The notes under the pieces were generated by a model. That model saw only the letters and a list, made by a program, of their open reading frames with translations, was not told the origin of the DNA and made no database searches. The translations under genes were made by a program, and so were the position numbers. Below, piece by piece: positions 34,965-44,088 of a stretch of 64,000 nucleotides of DNA (positions are counted from its first letter, which is position 1; every line of letters begins with the position of its first letter). Source of the DNA: Amycolatopsis tolypomycina (GTDB lineage Bacteria; Actinomycetota; Actinomycetes; Mycobacteriales; Pseudonocardiaceae); assembly GCF_900105945.1 (NCBI RefSeq), contig NZ_FNSO01000004.1:7320001-7384000 (forward strand), written 5' to 3'.

Positions 34965-36757
34965 CGGCGGGGCAGCTGGCTTCCCGGCTGGCGCGGTACC
35001 ACCCGCGTCACCGGGCCGTCGGCGGACTTGCCCGCCCGCGACAGCCAGCCCTCCACCTCGCGGCGCACCGCGTTCAGGGTCGGGCGGCGGCGGGGCTCCG
35101 GGTCCAGGGACGCCGCCAGCAGGCGGGCGTGGGCGCTCCGCTGCGGCAGCCGCGTCACCGGGTCCGCCCGCGCGGCCGCCATCAGGGCCGCCATCGGCGT
35201 CTCGCGGGTGCCGCGCGGGGGCTGGCCCGACAGCGCGTAACTGATCGTCGCCGCCAGCTGCCAGGCGTCCGACGCCGGGGAGGCCGGCGAGCCCATGGCC
35301 TGCTCCGGGGCGACGAAGTCGGGCGTGCCGATCATCATCCCGGTGGCCGTCATCTTCGAGTCGCCCTGGCTGCGGGCGATGCCGAAGTCGATCAGGTGGG
35401 CCAGGCCGCTCGGGTCCAGCACGATGTTCGACGGCTTGATGTCGCGGTGCAGGACGCCCTTCTCGTGGGCCGCCGCCAGTGCGCCAGCCATCGTCGCCCA
35501 GAGGCGGCCCGCCGCGACGTCGTCGAGGGGGCCCTGGCCGTCGACCAGCTCGGCCAGCGGACGGCCTTCGAGGTACTCCATCACCAGCGCCAGGCCGTCC
35601 GGCTCCTCGGCGAGGTCGTAGACCTTCACGCAGTTCGGGTGGCTGACCACGGCCAGCGCGCGGGCCTCGCGCTGCATGCGCTCGGCCGTGTCGCGGTCCG
35701 GTGCGTGCGCGATCTTCAGCGCGACCGTGCGGTTCAGCTGGGTGTCGACGGCCTGCCAGACCGTGCCGAACCCGCCCGCGCCCAGCTGCTTGACGCGGCG
35801 GTAGCGGCTGCCACCGGCGTTGCGGGAACCGGGCGGCGGCGGGATCGGGCCCGGGGCCGCGGCCAGCATGCCGCCCGGCGGGGACGGCGGCTCGGGCGCC
35901 GACGCCAGCGCCGTCTTCGGGTACGGGCGGTTGACCGGGGGCGGCGGAGGCGGCGGGGTCGGGCGCGGCTGCACCTGCGACGGCGGCGGGCCCTGCGGCT
36001 CCGGCCGGCGGGGCGGCGGCTCGTCCGACCGGTCCGACCGGTTGATCACCGACCACGGCGGCGGGCCGACCATCGCCACCGGGATCAGGCCCAGCACGCT
36101 GAACGGCAGGAAACCGAGCCAGAAGTGCAGCGCGGTGTTCGCCTCCATGCCGACGCTGAACACCAGCATCGCGGCGAACGGGATCCAGAAGAACCGTGAC
36201 GGCCACTTCGGGCCGCGGCGGAAGGCCGTGCGGCCCTGCAGCATCACGAAGAACAGCGAGCCGGCGCCCAGCACGACGAAGGCCAGCAGGTAGACGAAGA
36301 ACGGGAGGTCACTGCCGTTCTTCGAGAACAGCACGTCGTAGACGGTCTGGCCGCCGCCGAGGTAGTCCTTCTGGTTGTCGACCCAGCAGCCGCCGGCGCC
36401 GTTCAGCGTCGAGAGCTCGGTCTTGCTCAGGCCGGTCTTCTCGCCCGCGAACGCCGCCCGGTAGACGCCGGAGACGCCGTTGGACAGCAGCCAGGGCAGC
36501 ACCAGCGCGCTGAACAGGCCGATCGCGCCGAACACCGACAGCGTCGTGGCGTCGTAGCGGTTGCCCGTGCCCTTCCGGATGACCGACACGGCGACCGCGC
36601 CGATCGGCGGTAGCAGCGCGACGAGCGCGCCGGCCGCACTCGTGGCCCAGACCCAGTCGCCGGGGCAGAAACCCGGGCCGAACAAGGAATGGGCTAGCGA
36701 GAGCAACGCGCTCGCGAGTCCGTTCACCGCCGGGCTCCCCTCACTGTCCGTGTTCAC
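34961..36757 (-). CDS. Ser/Thr protein kinase with N-terminal membrane domain
   Basis: 598 residues. The N-terminal third has about six hydrophobic helices (roughly residues 28-55, 70-90, 150-172, 185-205, 210-235), followed by a long Pro-rich linker (about residues 245-330) and a C-terminal Hanks-type kinase. The kinase has the glycine loop LGAGGFGTVWQA, Lys in VALKIA, catalytic loop HRDIKPSN and DFG in IDFGIARS, all intact. This is the reverse of PknB, where the kinase precedes the membrane helix. The GTG at 36757 is chosen. Divergent from prpE. Substrates unknown. Confidence 0.9.
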   Translation of the reverse strand: MNTDSEGSPAVNGLASALLSLAHSLFGPGFCPGDWVWATSAAGALVALLPPIGAVAVSVIRKGTGNRYDATTLSVFGAIGLFSALVLPWLLSNGVSGVYRAAFAGEKTGLSKTELSTLNGAGGCWVDNQKDYLGGGQTVYDVLFSKNGSDLPFFVYLLAFVVLGAGSLFFVMLQGRTAFRRGPKWPSRFFWIPFAAMLVFSVGMEANTALHFWLGFLPFSVLGLIPVAMVGPPPWSVINRSDRSDEPPPRRPEPQGPPPSQVQPRPTPPPPPPPVNRPYPKTALASAPEPPSPPGGMLAAAPGPIPPPPGSRNAGGSRYRRVKQLGAGGFGTVWQAVDTQLNRTVALKIAHAPDRDTAERMQREARALAVVSHPNCVKVYDLAEEPDGLALVMEYLEGRPLAELVDGQGPLDDVAAGRLWATMAGALAAAHEKGVLHRDIKPSNIVLDPSGLAHLIDFGIARSQGDSKMTATGMMIGTPDFVAPEQAMGSPASPASDAWQLAATISYALSGQPPRGTRETPMAALMAAARADPVTRLPQRSAHARLLAASLDPEPRRRPTLNAVRREVEGWLSRAGKSADGPVTRVVPRQPGSQLPRR

Positions 36758-36911
36758 TTCGTGGCCGTCACGCGGCGTTTTCCCGCGGTCCAGCTTAGGA
36801 CGCTCCCGGCCTCCGTGAGGTTGCCGGGTCTTTCCGCCGCGGAATCCGGCACGCCCGCCGCTCCCGCGCCATGATGGGGATCGGCGCAACGTCCACGCGA
36901 AGGAGCGGAGC

Positions 36912-38780
36912 ATGGCCGCGTACTCCGAAGCCTACCGGCGCAGCCTGGCCGAGCCGGACGCGTTCTGGCTGGCCGCGGCGGAGTCGATCAGCTGGACCAG
37001 GCCGCCGGAGCGGGCACTGGACGACTCCCGTCCGCCCTTCTACCGGTGGTTCCCGGACGCCGAACTGAACACGTCCTACAACGCGCTGGACAGGCACGTC
37101 GAGGCCGGCCGCGGCGGCCAGGCCGCGCTGATCTGGGACTCTCCCGTGACCGGACGGCAACGCACCTACACGTACGAGGAGCTTCGGGACACCGTCGCGC
37201 GCTTTGCCGGCGCGCTGCGCTCGCTCGGGGTCACGAAGGGTGACCGGGTCATCGTCTACCTCCCGATGGTGCCGGAAGCCGCCGTCGCGATGCTGGCCTG
37301 CGCGCGGATCGGGGCCGTGCACTCCGTGGTCTTCGGCGGGTTCGCGCCGAAGGAGCTCGCCGCGCGGATCGAGGACGCCAAACCCAAGGTCATCCTGGCC
37401 GCGTCCTGCGGCATCGAGCCGACGCGGGTGGTCGAGTACCAGCCGATCATCGAAGCCGCGCTGGGCATGACCGAGCACCAGCCCGACCACGTCGTCATGC
37501 TGCAGCGCGAGCAGGCGCCGGCCACGGGCGGCCGCCACTTCGACTGGCGCGAGCTGGCCGCCGGCGCCGAGCCCGCCGAACCGGTGCCGGTCGCGGCCAC
37601 CGATCCCCTGTACATCCTCTACACGTCCGGGACCACCGGGAAGCCGAAGGGCGTCGTGCGGGACACCGGGGGCCACGCCGTCGCGCTCGCCTACTCGATG
37701 GCCGCCGTCTACGACGTCCACGCCGGCGACGTCTGGTGGACCGCCTCCGACGTCGGCTGGGTCGTCGGGCACTCCTACATCGTCTACGCGCCGCTGCTGG
37801 TCGGAGCGACCACGGTGATGTACGAAGGCAAGCCCGTCGGCACGCCCGACGCGGGCGCGTTCTGGCGGGTCATCGCCGAGCACGGCGTCCAGGCCCTGTT
37901 CACCGCGCCCACCGCGCTGCGGGCCGTCAAGAAGGTCGACCCGGACGCCCGCGAGCTGGAGAAGTACGACCTCAAGCAGTTCCGGACGCTCTTCATGGCC
38001 GGCGAACGGCTCGACCCGGAGACCTACCACTGGGCCCACGAGAAACTCGGCGTCCCGGTCGTCGACCACTGGTGGCAGACCGAGACCGGCTGGCCGATCG
38101 CCGCCAACCCACGCGGCCTCGAACCGATGGCCGTCAAGGCCGGGTCCGCGACCAGGCCGGTGCCCGGCTGGGACGTCCGGATCCTCGACCAGGCCGGCGA
38201 CGAGCTGCCCGCCGGGCGCGAAGGCGCCATCACCGTGAAGCTGCCGCTCCCGCCCGGCTCGCTGCCGACGCTCTGGGGCGACGACGAGCGGTACCGCGAG
38301 GCCTACCTCTCCCGCTACGAAGGCCACTACCTGACCGGCGACTCCGGGTATTTCGACGAAGACGGCTACCTCTTCGTCATGGGCCGCACCGACGACGTCA
38401 TCAACGTCGCCGGCCACCGGCTCTCCACCGGATCGATGGAAGCCGTCCTGGCCGCGCACCCGGCGGTCGCCGAGTGCGCCGTGATCGGCGTCGCCGACCA
38501 GCTCAAGGGCCAGCTGCCACGCGGCTTCGTGGTGCTGAAGGCGGGCGCGGACATCGCCTCGGACCAGCTGCGCGACGAACTCGTGGCGATGGTCCGGCGG
38601 GACATCGGCCCGGTGGCCGCGTTCCGTGACGTGTCCATTGTGGACGCACTGCCGAAGACGCGGTCGGGGAAGATCCTCCGCAAGACGATGCGCGCGATCG
38701 CCGACGGCCGCGAGGAGGCGGTGCCCTCCACGATCGAGGACCCGAGCGTCCTGGAGGCCATCCGGGCCGCCCTTCGTTAA
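36912..38780 (+). CDS. Propionyl-CoA/acetyl-CoA synthetase (PrpE-like)
   Basis: 622-residue AMP-forming acyl-CoA synthetase. Core motifs are complete: YTSGTTGKPKGVVRDTGG (P-loop), WWQTETGWPI (adenine binding), the gate FVMGRTDDVINVAGHRLSTG and the acetylatable lysine PKTRSGKILRK. The WWQTETGWPIAANPRG segment and overall length match propionyl-CoA synthetase better than Acs. It probably activates propionate (or acetate) for the methylcitrate/methylmalonyl route. The C-terminal lysine is a target for reversible acetylation in homologs. Monocistronic between kinase and hexosaminidase. Confidence 0.92.
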   Translation: MAAYSEAYRRSLAEPDAFWLAAAESISWTRPPERALDDSRPPFYRWFPDAELNTSYNALDRHVEAGRGGQAALIWDSPVTGRQRTYTYEELRDTVARFAGALRSLGVTKGDRVIVYLPMVPEAAVAMLACARIGAVHSVVFGGFAPKELAARIEDAKPKVILAASCGIEPTRVVEYQPIIEAALGMTEHQPDHVVMLQREQAPATGGRHFDWRELAAGAEPAEPVPVAATDPLYILYTSGTTGKPKGVVRDTGGHAVALAYSMAAVYDVHAGDVWWTASDVGWVVGHSYIVYAPLLVGATTVMYEGKPVGTPDAGAFWRVIAEHGVQALFTAPTALRAVKKVDPDARELEKYDLKQFRTLFMAGERLDPETYHWAHEKLGVPVVDHWWQTETGWPIAANPRGLEPMAVKAGSATRPVPGWDVRILDQAGDELPAGREGAITVKLPLPPGSLPTLWGDDERYREAYLSRYEGHYLTGDSGYFDEDGYLFVMGRTDDVINVAGHRLSTGSMEAVLAAHPAVAECAVIGVADQLKGQLPRGFVVLKAGADIASDQLRDELVAMVRRDIGPVAAFRDVSIVDALPKTRSGKILRKTMRAIADGREEAVPSTIEDPSVLEAIRAALR

Positions 38781-38845
38781 GAGCTGTTCCAAATGCACCG
38801 GCTGGTCTGTACCTTTGCAGGGAGTCCCCGACCGGAGGTGCTTCG

Positions 38846-40402
38846 ATGCGCTTGTCCCGAGCCGTCCTGACCGCGGCCGTCGTGAGTCTCACGGCCGCCG
38901 GCCTGCCCGCTTCCGCCGCGGCCGCCCCCGAACGCAGCGTGACCGACGTCGTCCCGGCGCCCGTCTCGGCGAAGGCCGACGCCAAGGCCGGATTCCGGCT
39001 CACGCCGCGCACCGTGATCACGGCCGACCGCGGGGCCGGCCAGGTCGCGGACTACCTGCGCGGCCTGCTGCGCCCGGCCACCGGCTACCCGCTGCCGGTC
39101 GTGCCGCACGCCGCCGGCCTGCCCGCCGTCGCGCTGAAGCTCGGTCACGACCCGCGGATCGGCACCGAGGGTTACCGGCTGCAGGTCGCGCGCGACGGCG
39201 TCACGCTGACGGCCAACACCGCCGACGGGCTCTTCGAAGGCGTGCAGTCGCTGCGGCAGCTGCTGCCGTCGGCGATCGAGGCGAAGCGCGTGCAGCACCG
39301 GACGTGGACCGTCGCCGGCGGCACGATCCTCGACTACCCGCGCTTCGCCCAGCGCGGCGCGATGCTCGACGTCGCCCGGCACTTCTTCAAGCCCGACCAG
39401 GTCAAGCTGTACATCGACCAGATCGCCCAGTACAAGGTCAACACGCTGCACCTGCACCTGGCCGACGACCAGGGCTGGCGGATCGAGATCAAGAGCTGGC
39501 CGAAGCTGGCGACGGTCGGCGGGCGGACCGCGGTCGACGGCGACCCGGGCGGCTATTACACGCAGGCGCAGTACAAGGACATCGTCGCGTACGCGGCTTC
39601 GCGGCACATCACGGTCATCCCGGAGATCGACATGCCGGGCCACACGAACGCGGCGCAGTCGACGTACGCGGAGCTGAACTGCGACGGCGTCGCGGTGCCG
39701 CCACGCACGGACACCGAGGTGGGCTACAGCTCGCTGTGCATCTCCTCGCCGATCACGTACAAGTTCGTCGAGGACGTCGTGCGCGAGCTGGCGGCCCTGA
39801 CGCCCGGGCCGTACCTGCACATCGGCGGCGACGAGGCCCACTCGACGCCGCCCGCGGACTACCTGACGTTCGAGCGCAAGGTGCAGCCGATCGTCGCCAA
39901 GTACGGCAAGAAGGTCACCGGCTGGCACGAGATCGCCAAGTCGGTCCCGCCGGTGTCGGCGGTCCCGCAGTACTGGGACTTCGGCGGCGCCAACCCGGAC
40001 GTCGCGGCGGCCGCGGCGCGCGGCAACAAGATCCTCATGTCGCCGGCGAACTACGCGTACCTCGACATGAAGTACGACGCTTCGACCCCGCTGGGTCAGG
40101 ACTGGGCCGCGCTGATCGAGGTGCGCGACGGCTACAACTGGGACCCCGCGACCCTGGTCGACGGCGTCGGCGAGAGCCAGATCGCGGGCGTCGAAGCGCC
40201 GCTGTGGACCGAGACGATCCGCACCAGCGACGACATCGAGTACATGGCGTTCCCGCGCCTGCCGGGGATCGCGGAGATCGGCTGGTCGCCGCGGTCGACG
40301 CACAACTGGGACGCCTACCGGCCGCGGCTGGCGAAGCAGGCCCCGCGCTGGGTGGCGCAGGGGATCGACTTCTACCGCTCCCCGCAGGTCGACTGGAAGT
40401 GA
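38846..40402 (+). CDS. Secreted beta-N-acetylhexosaminidase (GH20)
   Basis: Exo-enzyme removing terminal GlcNAc from chitin oligomers or wall fragments. 518 residues with a signal peptide (MRLSRAVLTAAVVSLTAAGL...ASAAAA). An N-terminal GH20b-like domain is followed by the (beta/alpha)8 catalytic domain with the substrate-assisted Asp-Glu pair in YLHIGGDEAHSTP and aromatic lid WLHLADDQGWR-like sequence HLADDQGWRIE. Length and order are normal. The ATG follows GGAGGTG. It converges with a TetR gene; a 13-bp-stem hairpin in that gene's 3' end probably terminates both. Confidence 0.94.
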   Translation: MRLSRAVLTAAVVSLTAAGLPASAAAAPERSVTDVVPAPVSAKADAKAGFRLTPRTVITADRGAGQVADYLRGLLRPATGYPLPVVPHAAGLPAVALKLGHDPRIGTEGYRLQVARDGVTLTANTADGLFEGVQSLRQLLPSAIEAKRVQHRTWTVAGGTILDYPRFAQRGAMLDVARHFFKPDQVKLYIDQIAQYKVNTLHLHLADDQGWRIEIKSWPKLATVGGRTAVDGDPGGYYTQAQYKDIVAYAASRHITVIPEIDMPGHTNAAQSTYAELNCDGVAVPPRTDTEVGYSSLCISSPITYKFVEDVVRELAALTPGPYLHIGGDEAHSTPPADYLTFERKVQPIVAKYGKKVTGWHEIAKSVPPVSAVPQYWDFGGANPDVAAAAARGNKILMSPANYAYLDMKYDASTPLGQDWAALIEVRDGYNWDPATLVDGVGESQIAGVEAPLWTETIRTSDDIEYMAFPRLPGIAEIGWSPRSTHNWDAYRPRLAKQAPRWVAQGIDFYRSPQVDWK

Positions 40403-40404
40403 CG

Positions 40405-40998
40405 TCAGCCGGCCAGGCGGGCGCGGATCGCCCGCCTGGCCAGTGCGTAGGCCCGGGTGCCCCCGTTCAGGACGGCGTCCGCGTTGGCCGCGCGGCCCAG
40501 CGCGTGGAGTTCGAACGCCAGCAGCTCGGCGTCCGCGTGGACGTGCCCGAGCGCGACCGCCTCCTCCGCGGTTTCCCGTAGGAAAGCCGCGAACGAGCCG
40601 CTCGCCGCCGCCACCGCGTCGTGTACCCGGCCCGGGCGGGCGTCGAACTCCGCGCCGACGTTGAAGAAGAAGCAGCCGCCCGGGAAGACGCGCCGCTCCG
40701 AGTAGTCCAGCCACTTCTCGCACACCGCGCGCAGCCGCGGCAGGCCCGGCTCGGCCGCGCGGGCCGGGGTCGTCACGGAAGAACGGAAGATCTCCAGCGC
40801 GGCTTCGATCGTCGCGAGCTGCAGGTCCTCCTTGGAGCCGAACAGCGCGAACACGCCGCTCTTGCTCAGCTCCAGCTCGGTGGCCAGCCTGCCGAGGGAC
40901 AGGCCCTCGAGGCCGTCCACCGAAGCGACGTCGACGGCCCGGCGCAGCACCAGCCGCCGGGTCGCGTCGCCGCGGGCGATGCGGCCGTCACCCGGCAC
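40405..40998 (-). CDS. TetR-family regulator
   Basis: 197-residue repressor. The helix-turn-helix (LSLGRLATELELSKSGVFALFGSKEDL, about residues 32-58) is followed by a TetR_C-type domain with the pattern FPGGCFFFNVGAEFDARPG, seen in QacR-unlike drug-response members. Starts with GTG inside the end of the MOSC gene (11-bp overlap), so the two are cotranscribed and coupled. It probably controls the MOSC-tetR operon; a partial palindrome (AACGATCGT) lies just ahead of the MOSC start. Confidence 0.9.
   Translation of the reverse strand: MPGDGRIARGDATRRLVLRRAVDVASVDGLEGLSLGRLATELELSKSGVFALFGSKEDLQLATIEAALEIFRSSVTTPARAAEPGLPRLRAVCEKWLDYSERRVFPGGCFFFNVGAEFDARPGRVHDAVAAASGSFAAFLRETAEEAVALGHVHADAELLAFELHALGRAANADAVLNGGTRAYALARRAIRARLAG
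40411..40441. terminator. Terminator hairpin inside the 3' end of the TetR gene
   Basis: Perfect 13-bp inverted repeat (GGCCAGGCGGGCG / CGCCCGCCTGGCC) around a 5-nt CGGAT loop. It lies within the last codons of the TetR gene and 8 bp after the hexosaminidase stop, so one palindrome both encodes the repressor C-terminus and can end both convergent transcripts. Confidence 0.7.
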
Positions 40999-41671
40999 GC
41001 CGCGCCCGCCAGCGGTCCACAGTGGACTGGACGCCGTCGCGGTAGGACGCCGAGAGCGCGGGTGTGGCCAGCACCCGGTCGGCGAGGTCGAGCGCCGCCT
41101 CGACCTTGTCCTCCGGCAGCTGCCCGTAGTTGGCGAAGGAGACGAGGTACACCTCGGTGATCGTCGGGCCGTCCGCGCGCTCGGCGAGCTCGACCGGCCC
41201 GGCCGTCGGCACCGTGCCGGGCCGCAGCACCCGCAGGTACCAGCCGCAGCGCCCGCTGTCGATCATCAGCGGCGTGACGTCCTTGCGGCCGGTCTTCATC
41301 GCCAGCTTGAAGCACGGCTGCCGCGGCTGGGAGATCTGGACCAGCGCGTCACCCCAGGCCCAGACGTCCCCGATCCGGACGTCGTCCTCGGTGACGCCGG
41401 TCAGCGAGACGTTCTCGCCGAAGCCGCCCGGCTCGGCGTCGAACCCCTCCGCCGCCCAGGCCGGGTAGTGCTCGGCCGGGTAGACGTAAACCGCTTTGTC
41501 GACCCCGCCGTGCACGGTCAGGTCGGCCTGCCGGTCGCCGTCGAGGTTCAGCTCGGTCAAGGCCAGCTCCGGCGCCGTGACCCGCGCCTTCGTGATCGCG
41601 CTCAGCACCGGCCGGTCCCGGCGGTGGCCCAGGACGCTCGGTTCCCCCACAAACACACCGTCGACGTTCAT
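40988..41671 (-). CDS. MOSC-domain protein (YiiM-like)
   Basis: 227 residues. The MOSC beta barrel (about residues 35-160) has the family segments LNLDGDRQADLTVHGGVDKAVYVYP, FGENVSLTG and ISQPRQPCFKLA, in which Cys is the conserved cysteine that receives sulfur or binds molybdenum cofactor. YiiM and relatives reduce N-hydroxylated bases with Moco. No Moco genes are near. The start is the ATG at 41671. It precedes and overlaps the TetR gene. Confidence 0.9.
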   Translation of the reverse strand: MNVDGVFVGEPSVLGHRRDRPVLSAITKARVTAPELALTELNLDGDRQADLTVHGGVDKAVYVYPAEHYPAWAAEGFDAEPGGFGENVSLTGVTEDDVRIGDVWAWGDALVQISQPRQPCFKLAMKTGRKDVTPLMIDSGRCGWYLRVLRPGTVPTAGPVELAERADGPTITEVYLVSFANYGQLPEDKVEAALDLADRVLATPALSASYRDGVQSTVDRWRARRAG

Positions 41672-41697
41672 GAGCCGAAGGTAGCACGATCGTTCGT

Positions 41698-42612
41698 TCA
41701 ACTTTCCGGTTCGGCGGGCCGGACCAGGGAAACCAGGATCGCGGTGAAGCGGGTCACCGAGAGCGAGAGCGTCCGGCCCGCCATCGTCTGGACCTGCGCT
41801 TCCCGCTGCCGGAACGCGCGGTTGCCGAGGTGGACGTAGGCGACGCCTTCCGCCTCGGCGTCCCGGTGGACGTCGCCGAGCCCGCCGACCAGCGCGACCC
41901 CGCCGCCCGCGCGGACGAACTCGTAGAGCGGCGCGAGCTCGTCGCACTCCAGCACCCGCCGGACGGCGAGGTTTTCGATCCGGACGGCGATGTCGAACAG
42001 CTCGCGCAGGCTCTGGCCGGTGGTCGGCAACGCGACCGGGTACGCGCACAGCTCGGCCAGGCTCACCCGCGCCCGGCCGGCCAGCTCGTGCCCGACCGGC
42101 ACGATCGCGTACACCGGCACCACCACGGCGCTTTCCACCCGCACGCCGTGCTGCGGACCGGTCGTGTAGGTGACGGCGACATCCGCCTCGCCGTCGAGCA
42201 CCCGCCGGGTCGCCTCGTCGCGCCGGACGACGTCGACGTGGAACACGACTTCCGGGTGGTCGCGCCGGAACCGCGCGATCGCGCGCGGCACCACCCGGCG
42301 GGCGAACCCCTCCGAGCACGCCACCGTGATCGAGCGGGTCTGCAGCCCGCGCCCGGTGCGCAGCTCGTCGAGCAGCGCCGCCGACTCCGCCTCGCTGCGG
42401 CGGACGTGGTCGAGCAGCCGGTTGCCGGCGTCGGTCGGGATCATCCCGCGCGGGTGCCGGACGAACAGCGGCACGCCGATCGCGGTTTCGAGCTTGGCGA
42501 TCTGGCGGCTGATCGCCGACGGCGCGACCGTCAGCGCGACGGCAGCCTCGGACACCGAGCCGGTGCGGGCCACCTCGAGGAAGTAGGTCAGCCCGGTGGG
42601 CAGCAGGCGCAT
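41698..42612 (-). CDS. LysR-family regulator
   Basis: 304 residues. The N-terminal LTTR winged helix (FLEVARTGSVSEAAVALTVAPSAISRQIAKLE, about residues 9-40) is followed by a periplasmic-binding-like effector domain. The start is the ATG at 42612 with GGGAGGA upstream. Divergent from an M20 peptidase-MHS transporter operon, with about 105 bp between, the standard arrangement for a LysR activator of a catabolic operon. Effector unknown, perhaps the transported acid or dipeptide. Confidence 0.92.
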   Translation of the reverse strand: MRLLPTGLTYFLEVARTGSVSEAAVALTVAPSAISRQIAKLETAIGVPLFVRHPRGMIPTDAGNRLLDHVRRSEAESAALLDELRTGRGLQTRSITVACSEGFARRVVPRAIARFRRDHPEVVFHVDVVRRDEATRRVLDGEADVAVTYTTGPQHGVRVESAVVVPVYAIVPVGHELAGRARVSLAELCAYPVALPTTGQSLRELFDIAVRIENLAVRRVLECDELAPLYEFVRAGGGVALVGGLGDVHRDAEAEGVAYVHLGNRAFRQREAQVQTMAGRTLSLSVTRFTAILVSLVRPAEPES

Positions 42613-42717
42613 CGATCCTCCCGATTTGCCTTCATGAGAACGCACAACAGCCGAAACGGCAATGGTCACTCGCCTGACAGCGCCTTACGCTTTCCCGAAC
42701 ACGACCCGGGAGGCCCC

Positions 42718-44088
42718 GTGATCCCTGCCGAACTGCTCGCGAAAGCACAGGCCCACGTCGACTCCGGTGCCTTCTTCGCCGAACTCGCCACCCTCGTGGC
42801 CTACCCGACGGTGAGCGACGCTCCCGAGGACCGCATTGCCATCAAGGCATACCTCGACGACGTGCTGACACCGATGCTCGAGGCGCTCGGCTGCGCCGTG
42901 GAGACCCACCCCAACCCGGACCCGGCGGGTGGTCCGTTCCTGGTCGGCACCCGCACGGAGTCGCCCGCGCTGCCGACGCTGCTCTGCTACGGCCACGCCG
43001 ACGTCGTTGGCGAGGCCGGAACGTGGAGCGAAGGGCGGGATCCCTGGACCCTGACCGCCGACGGCGAACGCTGGTACGGCCGCGGCACCGCCGACAACAA
43101 GGGCCAGCACCTGGTCAACCTCACGGCGTTGCGCCTGCTGCTGGCGGACAAGGGAGCGCTCGGCTTCAACCTGAAGTTCCTGTTCGAAACCGGCGAGGAG
43201 ATCGGCTCGCCGGGGCTGACGGAGTTCGCCGGAGCGCACCGGGACCTGCTGCGCGCCGACGTCCTGATCGCCTCCGACGGCCCGCGCCTCGACGCCGCGA
43301 CCCCGACGCTGTTCCTCGGCGCGCGGGGCAGCGTCCGGATCGCGCTCGACGTCGACCTGCGCCCGGGCTCCCACCACTCCGGGAACTGGGGCGGGATCCT
43401 GCGCAACCCGGCGACGACGCTCGCCGCGGCCGTCGCGAGCCTGGTCGACGGCCACGGCCGCATCCAGGTGCCCGAGCTGCTGCCGCCGTCGCTGCCGGAC
43501 GGCGTCCGCGCGGCACTCGAAGGCGTCGTCGTCGCGAACACCCCGGGCGACCCGGTGCCGGACGAGGGCTGGGGCGACCCGCGGCTGACCCCGGCCGAAC
43601 GGCTCTACGGCTGGAACACCCTCGAAGTCCTTTCCCTCGGCGCGGGCGACGTCGACCGCCCGGTCAACGCGATCCCCGGCCGGGCCCGCGCGGTGCTGCA
43701 GCTGCGGTACGTCGTGGGCACCGACGTCGGCGGGATCGCGGACGCTGTCACGAAACGGCTGGCCGAGCAGGGGTTCCCGATGGTTTCGGTGACCGTCGAC
43801 GGCAACTTCCGGGCCAGCCGCACGCCGGTCGACGACCCGTGGGTGAGCTGGGCCAAGTCCACTGTGGACGAGGTCGCCGAGAAGCCGGTCGCGATCCTGC
43901 CGAACTTCGGCGGCGGCCTGCCCAACCACGTCTTCACCGACGTCCTCGGGCTCGCGACGCTGTGGCTGCCGCACTCCTACCCCGGCTGCCGGCAGCACGC
44001 CCCGGACGAGCACCTGCTCGCGCCCGTCGCCCGCGAAGGCCTCGTGCTCGCCACGGCGCTGTTCCACGCGCTCGGGGAGCGCCGATGA
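42718..44088 (+). CDS. M20-family metallopeptidase
   Basis: 456-residue dizinc amidohydrolase/dipeptidase. Metal ligands appear in the usual order: YGHADVV (His and Asp), GRGTADNKGQ (Asp), FETGEEIGSPG (bridging Glu) and a C-terminal His (PHSYPGC region). The lid domain spans about residues 200-330. The GTG at 42718 (VIPAELLAKA) follows GGGAGG. It is coupled by ATGA overlap to an MHS transporter, suggesting uptake and hydrolysis of one substrate, an N-acyl amino acid or dipeptide, under LysR control. Confidence 0.93.
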   Translation: MIPAELLAKAQAHVDSGAFFAELATLVAYPTVSDAPEDRIAIKAYLDDVLTPMLEALGCAVETHPNPDPAGGPFLVGTRTESPALPTLLCYGHADVVGEAGTWSEGRDPWTLTADGERWYGRGTADNKGQHLVNLTALRLLLADKGALGFNLKFLFETGEEIGSPGLTEFAGAHRDLLRADVLIASDGPRLDAATPTLFLGARGSVRIALDVDLRPGSHHSGNWGGILRNPATTLAAAVASLVDGHGRIQVPELLPPSLPDGVRAALEGVVVANTPGDPVPDEGWGDPRLTPAERLYGWNTLEVLSLGAGDVDRPVNAIPGRARAVLQLRYVVGTDVGGIADAVTKRLAEQGFPMVSVTVDGNFRASRTPVDDPWVSWAKSTVDEVAEKPVAILPNFGGGLPNHVFTDVLGLATLWLPHSYPGCRQHAPDEHLLAPVAREGLVLATALFHALGERR

